From assembly GCA_002359185.1 (NCBI GenBank), contig DEML01000120.1, forward strand, positions 11,561 to 75,560: a stretch of 64,000 nt of DNA, in the 5' to 3' direction. The position numbers and the translations under genes were made by a program. Positions 54,648 to 63,850 of the stretch are shown one piece after another; the first letter of the stretch is position 1, and every line of letters starts with the position of its first letter. The notes under the pieces were generated by a model, which was given only the letters and a program-made list of their open reading frames with translations, had not been told where the DNA came from and ran no database searches. The DNA comes from Planctomycetaceae bacterium UBA2671 (GTDB lineage Bacteria > Planctomycetota > Planctomycetia > Planctomycetales > Planctomycetaceae).

Positions 54648-55850
54648 GTGACCGTGAGGAAATACTTGGGTAACAGAATCAGGACGATTTCAGTTATCTG
54701 TTGTGGATGCCTGCTGTTTATCCTCACCGGTTGGATAAACCTGCATGGTGATGATGGTAATCCCTCGTCCAGCATTAAGCCTGTTTCAGCAACGTCTCGC
54801 AATGCTTATCACCGATCAGCGGACCGTTCGTTATTTATGGGCGCCCGTGCCTGCCTGGATTGTCATCGTTCTGAATTTGCATCCTGGCTTTCGACAGAAC
54901 ACTTCAATAATACCATCAATCGTTTTGAACTGGATAAAGACACTATCGCGAAACGATATCTGGAGAAGCATGGTTCGCTCGACCGATGTTATCAATGTCA
55001 TGCTGCCCCCAAACAGAAACGTTTTGGCCGCAAGTTTGTTGAAACAGGAACCTCCTGCGAGTCCTGTCACGGAGCTTCCGGCGGAGAAGGAGGATGGTTA
55101 AACCGTCATGCCGTTTATGGACCGAATACGACTCACTTAGAGCAGGAAACACCTCAGCATTTCCAGAATCGAATCGATTTTTGTGATCAAGCGGGCATGA
55201 TTCGGCCAGGACGCCAATACCTGATGGCTAAACAATGCATGAGTTGTCATCTGATTGGAGATCCCGAGTTGATCAGTGAAGACATTGGTCATCCTGTCAG
55301 TTTCGACAAGTTCGAACTGCTTCCTTATTTGAATGGAGAAGTCCGTCATAATTTCCATCTCAATCAAAGGAATAATGCGAAATCTCCGACCTTGGATACG
55401 TTGAGACGAGGTTTATCACCTACTCAGCGTCAGCGTGTTTATATGATTGTTGAACAACTCGCTAAAATCGAAGTTGCCTTCAATTATCTGGCAAATCTAC
55501 CGAACGAAGAAGCATTTGAAGAACGTTATGCAGATGAACTGATTGGTATCGTTGAGGATGGAGCTGACTTTTTGGATGAGTATGTCGAAGTCTTACTGGA
55601 ACCGGATGACTCCGATGTTCCCCCCTTGAACGAAGCTGCTGTCGAATCGTTAACAATCGTACTTGAAGAGTTTGAAAAGTTCGATGACCTTGATGAACCG
55701 ACTCGTGCCGCAGCCGCGGATTCGGCTCGTATAGTTTCTAAAGCCGCTAACCAGTTTATGACAGTAATGGGCGATGGTTCCAAGCTCGAAGCACTGGATA
55801 TCTTTTTTGAAGATTTCGGCGATCCCGTAGGGGATATTCTGCAGCCGTAA
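54648..55850 (+). CDS. Exported tetrahaem cytochrome c (c554-like), copy 2
   Basis: 400 residues from GTG 54648, with a hydrophobic N-terminus (ISVICCGCLLFILTGW). Haem sites are CLDCH, CYQCH, CESCH and CMSCH in the same order and spacing as the preceding gene, followed by NGEVRHNFHLNQRNNAKSP. The helical C-terminal domain ends GDPVGDILQP, parallel to copy 1. Sequence identity in the haem core is clear, so these are tandem duplicates that have diverged. The Cys-Gly-Cys in the signal region could be a lipobox variant. It sits 52 bases after copy 1. Confidence 0.92.
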   Translation: MTVRKYLGNRIRTISVICCGCLLFILTGWINLHGDDGNPSSSIKPVSATSRNAYHRSADRSLFMGARACLDCHRSEFASWLSTEHFNNTINRFELDKDTIAKRYLEKHGSLDRCYQCHAAPKQKRFGRKFVETGTSCESCHGASGGEGGWLNRHAVYGPNTTHLEQETPQHFQNRIDFCDQAGMIRPGRQYLMAKQCMSCHLIGDPELISEDIGHPVSFDKFELLPYLNGEVRHNFHLNQRNNAKSPTLDTLRRGLSPTQRQRVYMIVEQLAKIEVAFNYLANLPNEEAFEERYADELIGIVEDGADFLDEYVEVLLEPDDSDVPPLNEAAVESLTIVLEEFEKFDDLDEPTRAAAADSARIVSKAANQFMTVMGDGSKLEALDIFFEDFGDPVGDILQP

Positions 55851-55898
55851 TTATTCGGAACGTAAAACGAAGGGATTCCAGAAAGGAATTCGAGCGGT

Positions 55899-57710
55899 AT
55901 GAGTGAAGTGAAAATCAATCGTCTGGAACGCTGGGGGATTCCCTTTTGCGATGAGATGACTGATCGCGATGTTCAATATCTTTTGCAAATGCCGCTGTTT
56001 TCAAAAGGGATGATCGATCCTGAAAACTTCAATACCCGGTTACCGCTTGCAGGAATTTTGAAGAATGATTCTCGCTTATTGAACTGCAAAAAAGGTGAAA
56101 TTATTATTCGTGAGGGAGAGTGGGGAAATTCCGCATTCTTTCTCCTCTCTGGCTCTGTCAGAGTCGTTGTTGAACGTGCAAAGAACAGCATTCCTCCGGA
56201 TTTGCTTGGGCAGCCACAAAGAAAACGAAAAAGTGTACTGGAAGTTCTCAAGCAGTGCTTTAATCGTTCACCGGAGATCGAACAGCGTGACCTATCTGCT
56301 TTTGCCCCCCAATCGAGTAATGCCAATACTAAATCGGCTCGTACTTACCTTCATGACTTTGATCAGATTGTAGATTGTTACAACACCACGCGCGTCGATG
56401 CGATTGATTTTTTTGGAGAACAGTCAGCTTTGGGGCGACTCGAGCGCACCGCAACCGTATTTGCCGATGGAGACTGCGAAATCCTGGAGGTTCGCTGGCA
56501 GGGGATTCGGGATTTGATGAAAAAAGCTCCCTGGCTCAAAACTCAAATCGATATGCGGTTTCGTGCATTCGGATTATATTCATTTCTGAAGAGCTCACCT
56601 TACTTTGAGCATCTGGTCGATCCCGGTCAAGCATCTCCGTTAGAAAGTGAACGAAAAAACTCTCTCTTCCAGAGTATCCTCAATGATGCAGAACTTCGAA
56701 CATATGGGAATTACGATAAAGTTGATTCTTTCCTGAGTCTTGTCGAGCACGGGACGGCCTCGAATCTCGCCCATGAACCGCTTATTGCCAGAGAAGAAGA
56801 TTATTCCGAAGGCGTTTATGTGATTCGCAGCGGGATCGCTCGCGTCAGTCATCGGTATAACAATGGCCATCGAACAATCAGTTATCTCACCCCCGGGCAT
56901 GCATTCGGTGTTGCTGAAGTTGTCGAAAGCTGGCGTGATGGCAAACCTGCTCATCTTTGTCATTCTCTTCGCGCTGTTGGATATGTCACTGCAGTATTCA
57001 TTCCCAGTGCCGTTTTTGAACAGGCGGTGTTAGAAGAATTATTTGATCGCCAGGTTGTCAAAACTTCTCGTTCAGAACTTCAGCAGTCTTCCAAACAGCA
57101 AAATTCCAGCCAGCTTGACGATGGCCTCATGGAATTTCTGGTTGAACGACGAATTGTCAACGGCTCTGCGACAATGGTGATTGACCTGGATCGTTGCACT
57201 CGCTGTGACGACTGTGTCCGCGCCTGTGCGGCTACGCACGATCAAAACCCCCGCTTCCTGAGGCAGGGCCCAATTTATGATAAATATATGATCGCCAATG
57301 CCTGCATGCATTGTGCAGATCCGGTCTGTATGATTCAGTGCCCTACTGGTGCGATCCATAGAAATTCACTGGCAGGTGAGGTGATTGTGAATGATCTCAC
57401 CTGCATCGGGTGTGGTACCTGTGCGAATAATTGCCCTTACGATGCCATCCGGATGGTGCAGATTCGAGATTCAAATGGAAATCTTATTTACCCGACTCAA
57501 ACTACGATTCGTCTGCCCGATGGAACTCAGGAAGTCCGCACGCTGACACCTCTGCACCCGGAATGGCAACCGATCGAAAAAGCAACCAAATGCGATTTAT
57601 GTTCCGATCAGATCACTGGACCTGCCTGTCAGAATGCCTGTCCCCACGATGCCCTCATAAGACTCGATCTCGAAAGTCATGAAACAGCTGCTCAATGGTT
57701 CAATCGATGA
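55899..57710 (+). CDS. Fusion of two cNMP-binding-like domains and a four-cluster 4Fe-4S protein
   Basis: 603 residues. Two cyclic-nucleotide-binding-like beta rolls: the first at about 50-215 (KKGEIIIREGEWGNSAFFLLSG; FFGEQSALGRLERTATV) contains a 60-residue charged insert; the second is at about 285-385 (YSEGVYVIRSGIARVSH; FGVAEVV). The C-terminus (about 428-590) has the DmsB/NrfC/PsrB pattern of four cubane clusters: CTRCDDCVRAC, CMHCADPVCMIQCP, CIGCGTCANNCP and CDLCSDQITGPACQNACP. No signal peptide is seen, so it is cytosolic or membrane-associated from inside. Such ferredoxin subunits normally join a molybdoenzyme to a quinone-reactive membrane partner, but no molybdoenzyme gene is present. 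It overlaps the next gene by ATGA. Confidence 0.93.
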   Translation: MSEVKINRLERWGIPFCDEMTDRDVQYLLQMPLFSKGMIDPENFNTRLPLAGILKNDSRLLNCKKGEIIIREGEWGNSAFFLLSGSVRVVVERAKNSIPPDLLGQPQRKRKSVLEVLKQCFNRSPEIEQRDLSAFAPQSSNANTKSARTYLHDFDQIVDCYNTTRVDAIDFFGEQSALGRLERTATVFADGDCEILEVRWQGIRDLMKKAPWLKTQIDMRFRAFGLYSFLKSSPYFEHLVDPGQASPLESERKNSLFQSILNDAELRTYGNYDKVDSFLSLVEHGTASNLAHEPLIAREEDYSEGVYVIRSGIARVSHRYNNGHRTISYLTPGHAFGVAEVVESWRDGKPAHLCHSLRAVGYVTAVFIPSAVFEQAVLEELFDRQVVKTSRSELQQSSKQQNSSQLDDGLMEFLVERRIVNGSATMVIDLDRCTRCDDCVRACAATHDQNPRFLRQGPIYDKYMIANACMHCADPVCMIQCPTGAIHRNSLAGEVIVNDLTCIGCGTCANNCPYDAIRMVQIRDSNGNLIYPTQTTIRLPDGTQEVRTLTPLHPEWQPIEKATKCDLCSDQITGPACQNACPHDALIRLDLESHETAAQWFNR

Positions 57711-58534
57711 AATCATTTACGTATCGCCGCACAGTCAGTCTCGTCTGCACTTTGTTTATTGTTGTGATCATCATGCTGATCTGGTTTGTTAACGAAGCCA
57801 CGATCGGAGGCCGCGGCTTCGTTTCCGGCTGGACATTGTGTGGCATGATTATCTTTCTGACACTCTACAATCTTCGAAAGAAGTGCCCCTATCTTCCCTT
57901 GGGAAGTTCCTCCCTCTGGATGCAAATTCATATCTATTGTGGAATTCTTACCATTCTAATATTTCTCATCCACATTAATATTTCAGTTCCCACCGGGATC
58001 TTCGAAAGCATGCTCGCTCTGATCTATCTGCTTGTGTTCTCAAGTGGAGTCATTGGATTATTTATGACTCGCACATTCCCGAAACGACTCACGAATTTGG
58101 GAGATGAAGTCTTCTTTGAATATATCCCTGTCTTACGACGCCAACTCAGAGATCAAATAGAGACTCTGGCACTCAAGCCCGGCTCTTCAACCGAACAGAC
58201 CGCCATCCCTGAATTTTATCGCAACGACCTTCACCAATTTGTTGTCAGTCGACCTGCAGTATTTTCACATTTGTTTGGTGGAACTAGTAAACGCTGGCGA
58301 GCTGTTCAGCAGTCAGTTGCAGATCATCGTCGTTACATGAATGATGACGAACAGAAATTGATCAACGAAATTGAAATGCTGTTAAGGCATAAATATCTGC
58401 TCGATAACCAGTATGTCTTGCAGGGGGCTTTGAAAGTGTGGCTCTTTATTCATATCCCCACCACATATGCCTTACTCATTTTCATGTTCTTTCACAGTCT
58501 GCTCGCGCATGCCTGGTCGGGAGGGCTCTCATGA
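57707..58534 (+). CDS. Five-helix membrane protein, probable dihaem cytochrome b
   Basis: 275 residues from ATG 57707 (ATGA overlap with the Fe-S gene). Hydrophobic helices lie at about 7-29, 34-53, 66-90, 96-119 and 244-270. Helix 3 has His-x13-His (HIYCGILTILIFLIH) and helix 5 has His-x13-His (HIPTTYALLIFMFFH). Paired helices with this exact spacing hold two b haems in cytochrome bc and related quinone or ferric reductases. A cytosolic or periplasmic loop of about 120 residues separates helices 4 and 5. By position it is the membrane link between the Fe-S protein and the decahaem cytochrome. I do not recognise a named family; haem binding is inferred. Confidence 0.8.
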   Translation: MKSFTYRRTVSLVCTLFIVVIIMLIWFVNEATIGGRGFVSGWTLCGMIIFLTLYNLRKKCPYLPLGSSSLWMQIHIYCGILTILIFLIHINISVPTGIFESMLALIYLLVFSSGVIGLFMTRTFPKRLTNLGDEVFFEYIPVLRRQLRDQIETLALKPGSSTEQTAIPEFYRNDLHQFVVSRPAVFSHLFGGTSKRWRAVQQSVADHRRYMNDDEQKLINEIEMLLRHKYLLDNQYVLQGALKVWLFIHIPTTYALLIFMFFHSLLAHAWSGGLS

Positions 58535-60663
58535 GTCGGAAAAGATCATGGGAGATGTTTAATCCCGCGAAATATCAACACCCACAACGCAACTGGGATT
58601 GTGGCCATCTGGCAGACGGACACCCTTGTGAGATTGGCCCGAATGCGAAAGGAGAATGCTGCGTCCAGAAAATCTGCTCTCCTTTTTTCGATGGAAAAAC
58701 GTGGCATTGTAATCGACCAAATGCTTTCGGTGGTAAATGTCACGATGGTCCGGCACTGGACCTTAACTGTCCTGATCAAAATGCAAACTGCCCGCACACC
58801 CCCACGCCTTGCCAGCCAGTGCGAAGCCTGCGAAGTAAACGACGACTGCTCACCGGACTGACAATCGCACTCTCTCTTGGGTTTTGTATTTTCGTCCTGG
58901 GTGGCAGTGGTGTTGGAAGTGGGAAACTTCATCAAGTGTTGGACACTACATCAATCATCTCTCCAGGTCCATTAACTTCCGCACATGCGACTATTGAGTA
59001 TGGCTGCCAGGCCTGTCATACCGCTGCAACACAATCTTCAGAGAATTTACTGAGCTTCGCATCAGGTGGACATCATGGAATTCAGGAAAGCCAGAAATGC
59101 CTAAAGTGTCATGATGAATTCGGCAACCACGCTTTAATGCCTCATAGTCTTCCCCCCGAAACAACCGTTGCTCTTACCAATTATTTGATGAGTCAATCTG
59201 CAGAACCCCAGCACACAACTCGTCAAAGCCTGGCTCGTTTATTGACATCTCATGAAACGACCGATGCTGGTGAACTGGCATGTGCAACGTGCCATCAGGA
59301 GCACCATGGAAATTCGCACGATCTTACCAAACTGACAAATGCCCAGTGTCAAAGTTGTCACCAGCAAACATTTCATTCTTTTGCAAACGGACATCCCGAA
59401 ATCAAAACGCCATTACGGGCGGGCATTCATTTCGATCATGTCACGCATTTGAAGCATCACTTCCAGAATTTCGAACGGTTGATGCCGAACGGGATTCCCC
59501 TCGATAACTGCAATGATTGTCACAGCCTCTCTTCCAATCGATCGACTCTCGATCTGGCCAGTTACAAGCAGATGTGTGGCTCCTGTCATGATTCCCAAAT
59601 TCGAGACTTCAATATGCCCAGCCCAATGCGACTGGATCATTTCGAGTTTCTGAAATCGAAACCAGAAATTGAGGAGATGCCTGCAAGTCTTGCAAAAACA
59701 CAACTCTCACCACTCAGTAAATTACTCGGCTTTGAAATTCCGGTCTTTCTGGAAATGATGCTCGCAGCCGATGAATCTACAGGACAGGTATTGCAATCGC
59801 TTCCACTGGGGACGAATGAACAAGAAACTGCTCAAATCAATCAAGTCCGCACTATCATCGTTTCCAACTGGAATCGGTTGATTGAAGAATTGAATACAAC
59901 AAAATCAGCAGCCGTCTTAGATCGGTTGCAGGTTGTCTGCCGGCCAAACACGAATCCACAGCAGATTCAAGACTGTGTCGACGCATTGAATTCCTCTCTA
60001 TTTTTCCAGGCGATCGAACGATACCAGTCCATCCAAAATTCAGACATTCCTGAATCCGACGAAGAAGTCATCGGAAACTGGGCAATCGTTAAGAATCGAT
60101 CCGCATTAGTTTACCGAGCCAGCGAGCATGAAGACCGCTTGCTGAAGACCTGGCTCGATTTACTGGCCAGCCAAACGTCTCTGTCTGATCAAAAATCATC
60201 GTCGTATTCACAGAACCTTTTCAAACGTATGTTTCAAGAACGTGTGACCCCTGGGGCAACAGGGCGCTGCATGAAGTGCCATACGTTCGACAAAACTTCA
60301 AAAGGTTCCTTCGCCATCAATTGGGAAACCTCTCATGAAAGGCAGACGACAAAGGAATTCACCTTTTTCTCACATGGACCCCATCTCACTTTCATGAATA
60401 AGGAAACTCAAACGTCCAATAATGAAACGAGAAGAATTCAAGATTGCCAGTCCTGTCATCCACTCAATCCAGCCGAACCTCAATTCGTCAACGAAGCCTT
60501 CTCTGATACCGATGGGATGCCACACGCGAACAGAAATTATCACTCCACTCTCGGACTCATCTCTCCCAGCAAACAAAATTGTGCACAATGCCATCAAAAA
60601 CAATTTGCTGGCGATAACTGTCTGCAATGCCATAACTATCATATTCATTCCCTGAATCAATGA
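58531..60663 (+). CDS. Decahaem cytochrome c with N-terminal cytosolic Cys-rich domain
   Basis: 710 residues from ATG 58531 (ATGA overlap with the cytochrome b gene). Residues 1-100 hold ten non-haem Cys (DCGHLADGHPC, ECCVQKIC, WHCNRPNAFGGKC and more) and no export signal, so this part should face the cytosol and may bind an Fe-S cluster or zinc. One membrane helix follows (about 105-131). The periplasmic part carries ten CxxCH: CQACH, CLKCH, CATCH, CQSCH, CNDCH, CGSCH, then a 220-residue haem-free helical stretch, then CMKCH, CQSCH, CAQCH and CLQCH. Placement suggests it collects electrons from the membrane cytochrome b and spreads them in the periplasm. Confidence 0.93.
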   Translation: MSRKRSWEMFNPAKYQHPQRNWDCGHLADGHPCEIGPNAKGECCVQKICSPFFDGKTWHCNRPNAFGGKCHDGPALDLNCPDQNANCPHTPTPCQPVRSLRSKRRLLTGLTIALSLGFCIFVLGGSGVGSGKLHQVLDTTSIISPGPLTSAHATIEYGCQACHTAATQSSENLLSFASGGHHGIQESQKCLKCHDEFGNHALMPHSLPPETTVALTNYLMSQSAEPQHTTRQSLARLLTSHETTDAGELACATCHQEHHGNSHDLTKLTNAQCQSCHQQTFHSFANGHPEIKTPLRAGIHFDHVTHLKHHFQNFERLMPNGIPLDNCNDCHSLSSNRSTLDLASYKQMCGSCHDSQIRDFNMPSPMRLDHFEFLKSKPEIEEMPASLAKTQLSPLSKLLGFEIPVFLEMMLAADESTGQVLQSLPLGTNEQETAQINQVRTIIVSNWNRLIEELNTTKSAAVLDRLQVVCRPNTNPQQIQDCVDALNSSLFFQAIERYQSIQNSDIPESDEEVIGNWAIVKNRSALVYRASEHEDRLLKTWLDLLASQTSLSDQKSSSYSQNLFKRMFQERVTPGATGRCMKCHTFDKTSKGSFAINWETSHERQTTKEFTFFSHGPHLTFMNKETQTSNNETRRIQDCQSCHPLNPAEPQFVNEAFSDTDGMPHANRNYHSTLGLISPSKQNCAQCHQKQFAGDNCLQCHNYHIHSLNQ

Positions 60664-60907
60664 TTCGCTAAATGATTGAGGGACACAAAAGTGCTGTAAA
60701 GGGATTCCTTTCGGGGGATGGTTTGATTTTTCTCGTCTTCATAATTGCATCAGACGGTTAAACTTGATCTCATAGTGTGGATAAACGAGAGATTCTGTGT
60801 TGATGTGAGAAAATGAATTGCAACTCCACAAATTAATCTCAAATCGTCAGAAACAAGTGAATGTGACTTCATTTGCATTAACTTCATACAATCTAAGGAT
60901 TTTTCAG

Positions 60908-62275
60908 ATGACAATTTCTCAACAATCACGTCGCCAGTTTCTTCAGGGAATGGCTGCAGCAGGGGCAGCAGGTGTTCTATTGCCGTCTACTAACCGAGCA
61001 CTGGGATATGAATCCCCCAATGAACGTCCGGTCTTTGCCACGATTGGTCTACGAAACCAGGGCTGGGGAATTACAAATAAGTCATTCAAATTCGCTGACT
61101 TCGCCGCACTGGCTGATGTCGATGAAAATGTGCTTGGGGAAAATATTGAAAAAGCAGAGAAAGCTCAAAAGAAGAAACCTGACGCCTACAAGGATTATCG
61201 TAAGGTTCTCGATCGTAAAGATATCGATGCGGTCATGATTGCTACGCCGGATCACTGGCACACTAAAATTTCCGTCGAAGCGATGTATGCAGGCAAAGAT
61301 GTCTATTGTGAAAAGCCACTCACGCTGACCATCGATGAAGGCAAATTGATTGAGAAAGTCGTTAAAGAAACTGGCCGAGTCTTTCAGGTCGGCACGATGC
61401 AGCGAAGTGAATCTGGACAGCGATTTCTGCAGGCCGTCGCTTTAGTCAAAAATGGGCGGATCGGAACCGTCAAGAAAGTGACTTGTGGAATTGGCGGAAT
61501 GGAAGCTTCGCCTGTTATTCCCGCAGTGGCCGTTCCTCAAGGACTGGACTACGACTTCTGGCTCGGACCAGCTGCCGAAGTTCCTTACCGAGCCCTTCCA
61601 GAAATGCGCCAAGGCTACGGCGGGGGAGTTCCTCTTTATAGCAACTGCCACTATTCATTCCGAAACTGGCACGAGTATTCCGGCGGAAAATTGACTGACT
61701 GGGGTGCTCACCATGTCGATATCGCCTGCTGGGCACTCGGTGCCACAGAAACTGGACCCAGCCGAATTGCACCTCTTGAATACACGTTGCCTGTTGAATA
61801 CAAGGACGGATATCCTGTCGTCAACGATCAATACAACACGGCTACGAAGTTCAAAATTCAGGTAGACATGCCGAACGATGTCGAGATGATTATTACCAGT
61901 GAAGGGGATAACGGAATTCTGTTCGAAGGGACCGAAGGACGATTTTTCGTCAACCGCGGCAAAATCACAGGAACTCCAGTGGAAGATCTCAAAGAAAATC
62001 CTCTGCCAGAAGGCGCTATTGAAGAAGTTTACGGCGGTCCTGTCAGTGAAAACCACACCGCGAACTTCATCGAAGCAATGCACTCTCGCAAGCAACCAAT
62101 TTCCGATGTCTGGTCTCACAACCGCATGTTGGAAATTTGCCACCTTTCCAATATCGCCATGCGATTAGACCGGGAACTCAAATGGGATCCCGCCAAACGC
62201 GAAGTGATCGGCGACGATGAGGCCAATACTTTCCTGGCACGAGAAAACCGCAAAGGCTTTGAAATTAATATGTAA
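60908..62275 (+). CDS. Tat-exported Gfo/Idh/MocA family oxidoreductase
   Basis: 455 residues from ATG 60908, preceded by AAGGA at 8-9 bases. A Tat signal, SRRQFLQGMAAAGAAG (Arg8-Arg9), is typical of planctomycete members. A Rossmann-type NAD(P) domain follows (FADFAALADVDE; DAVMIATPDHWHTK) with the conserved EKPLT near 138 for catalysis, then a C-terminal alpha/beta domain (GGGVPLYSNCHYSF; LTDWGAHHVDIACWALG). The family oxidises or epimerises sugar derivatives; Tat export means the cofactor is carried folded to the periplasm. It is a single gene followed by an intrinsic terminator and convergent with a sulfatase gene. Confidence 0.95.
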   Translation: MTISQQSRRQFLQGMAAAGAAGVLLPSTNRALGYESPNERPVFATIGLRNQGWGITNKSFKFADFAALADVDENVLGENIEKAEKAQKKKPDAYKDYRKVLDRKDIDAVMIATPDHWHTKISVEAMYAGKDVYCEKPLTLTIDEGKLIEKVVKETGRVFQVGTMQRSESGQRFLQAVALVKNGRIGTVKKVTCGIGGMEASPVIPAVAVPQGLDYDFWLGPAAEVPYRALPEMRQGYGGGVPLYSNCHYSFRNWHEYSGGKLTDWGAHHVDIACWALGATETGPSRIAPLEYTLPVEYKDGYPVVNDQYNTATKFKIQVDMPNDVEMIITSEGDNGILFEGTEGRFFVNRGKITGTPVEDLKENPLPEGAIEEVYGGPVSENHTANFIEAMHSRKQPISDVWSHNRMLEICHLSNIAMRLDRELKWDPAKREVIGDDEANTFLARENRKGFEINM

Positions 62276-62327
62276 ACACTCAATGAGAGCTGACGTCCAA
62301 GTCTACTCATATGCTTGAAGAAACTTA

Positions 62328-62359
62328 AACAGCCGGGCAAAAGCTCCGGCTGTTTTTTA
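62328..62359 (+). terminator. Intrinsic terminator between convergent oxidoreductase and sulfatase genes
   Basis: AACAGCCGG and CCGGCTGTT (9 pairs) around GCAAAAGCT, followed by TTTTTT. Confidence 0.9.
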
Positions 62360-62383
62360 TTGATACCTCATTCTTGTGCAGGC

Positions 62384-63850
62384 TCAGTCAGTTTTCTTCT
62401 TATCATCCTTTCTCACTAATTCTGTCATCGATGGTCCGTTCTGAGCAATCAGTTCATCACAGCGCTTTCGCAGTGATAGCAGAGCTTTTTTCTGAGACTC
62501 AGTCATCTCATCCACAGAAAATTTTGCAAGATTATTGAGCTCATCGGGATCAGTTTTCAAGTCGTGCAGAAATTCGTAGGGTTCGTGACCGGGTCCCTCG
62601 ACATAGTATCGAGCATAAACCCAGTTTTTATCTCGAACACCTTCCCATTTCGGAATCGTTTGCGGGACTGCCAGAAACTCGCAGAGAAAATCCGTTCGCC
62701 AGTCTTGGGGGAGATTTCCTTGGATCAAAGGCACAAGACTGCGACCGGTATGCGATGCGGGTGGTTCGTTTCCGGAGAATTCAATAAATGTCGATGCCAG
62801 ATCGCTATTGAGAACCATTTCGGAACGGACCTGACCTCGTTTATTTTCGGGTAAACGGGGATCGTACACAATCATCGGAATTCGCAGTGATTCCTCATAA
62901 TGAGTCCACTTCCCGGCAAAACCACGATCCCCCAGGTAATATCCATTATCAGCTGAATAAATAATGATCGTATTATCCGCCAGACCTTGTTCTTCGAGCT
63001 GTTTGACAAGACGTCCTACGACATGATCAATCCCACTTAACATCCGAAAATAGGCCCGCATGTTCGTTTGATATTTTCCGGGCGTGTCCCACCGCCAGAA
63101 ATATCTTTGCCGATTGATCGACTCCTTTAAAAAATCTGGCTGGGATTCATAGATCGCAGGATCGTTCAACCGGGGTAGAGGCATCAGCTGATTTTCATAT
63201 TTCCCATCCATCACTTTAGGCCACGGGTAATGCCCAATCCCTGGCCGCTTGTCTCGATCTTCAGCATGAGTCGCATTGAAACTGATCGTGAGACAGAACG
63301 GTTGATGGTCACGCTGCTCCTGCAAAAATTCAGTTCCCCAGTCTCCGAGAATCTGAGTCTCATGTCGCAAACTGCCATCCGGCTGTTCTTTGAAGTAAGG
63401 ATTGCGTCCGAGTTGCCTTCGCACATCGAACATTTGAGCTGCAGATTCTTTGTCGATCTGCACATGTTCTTTACCGATATGTCCGGTTCGATAACCAGCC
63501 TTTTTCAACACACTGAAATAGGATGTCTCACACAATTGCGGATTTAATGGCCCCGGTTTGACGCGATAGAGATGTTTTCGTTCGTAACACCCCGTGAATA
63601 AACACGCGCGACTGACCCAGCATGTCGATGTCGTCACAAATGCATTTTCAAAGCGCACGCCATTGTCGGCAAGCCGATCGATGTTAGGCGTTTGCACAAC
63701 GGGATGCCCTGCACATCCCAGGGTATGATTTCGCTGATCATCGGCAAAGAAAAACAGAATATTTGGACGTTGTTCAGCCAGAAGATTGGTTTCGAGTAAT
63801 TGCGAAAATATGAATAATGCAAACAGGCTGACGAAGATATTTTTTCTCAT
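62384..63850 (-). CDS. Exported sulfatase with non-standard CWVSR active-site motif
   Basis: 488 residues with a signal peptide (1-26, ending LLAE). Asp37 and Asp38 (FADDQR) and a conserved QTPNIDRLADNG and SADNGYYLGDRGFAGKW place it in the type I sulfatases. The formylglycine position is Cys77 in STCWVSRACLFTG, where the usual Pro (C-x-P-x-R) is Val: the core C-x-x-S-R is kept. Such Val/Ala variants are found in planctomycetes and can still be matured, though this should be checked. The C-terminus is Lys/Asp-rich. Substrate unknown; sulfated glycans likely. No maturation enzyme lies in the window. Confidence 0.92.
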   Translation of the reverse strand: MRKNIFVSLFALFIFSQLLETNLLAEQRPNILFFFADDQRNHTLGCAGHPVVQTPNIDRLADNGVRFENAFVTTSTCWVSRACLFTGCYERKHLYRVKPGPLNPQLCETSYFSVLKKAGYRTGHIGKEHVQIDKESAAQMFDVRRQLGRNPYFKEQPDGSLRHETQILGDWGTEFLQEQRDHQPFCLTISFNATHAEDRDKRPGIGHYPWPKVMDGKYENQLMPLPRLNDPAIYESQPDFLKESINRQRYFWRWDTPGKYQTNMRAYFRMLSGIDHVVGRLVKQLEEQGLADNTIIIYSADNGYYLGDRGFAGKWTHYEESLRIPMIVYDPRLPENKRGQVRSEMVLNSDLASTFIEFSGNEPPASHTGRSLVPLIQGNLPQDWRTDFLCEFLAVPQTIPKWEGVRDKNWVYARYYVEGPGHEPYEFLHDLKTDPDELNNLAKFSVDEMTESQKKALLSLRKRCDELIAQNGPSMTELVRKDDKKKTD

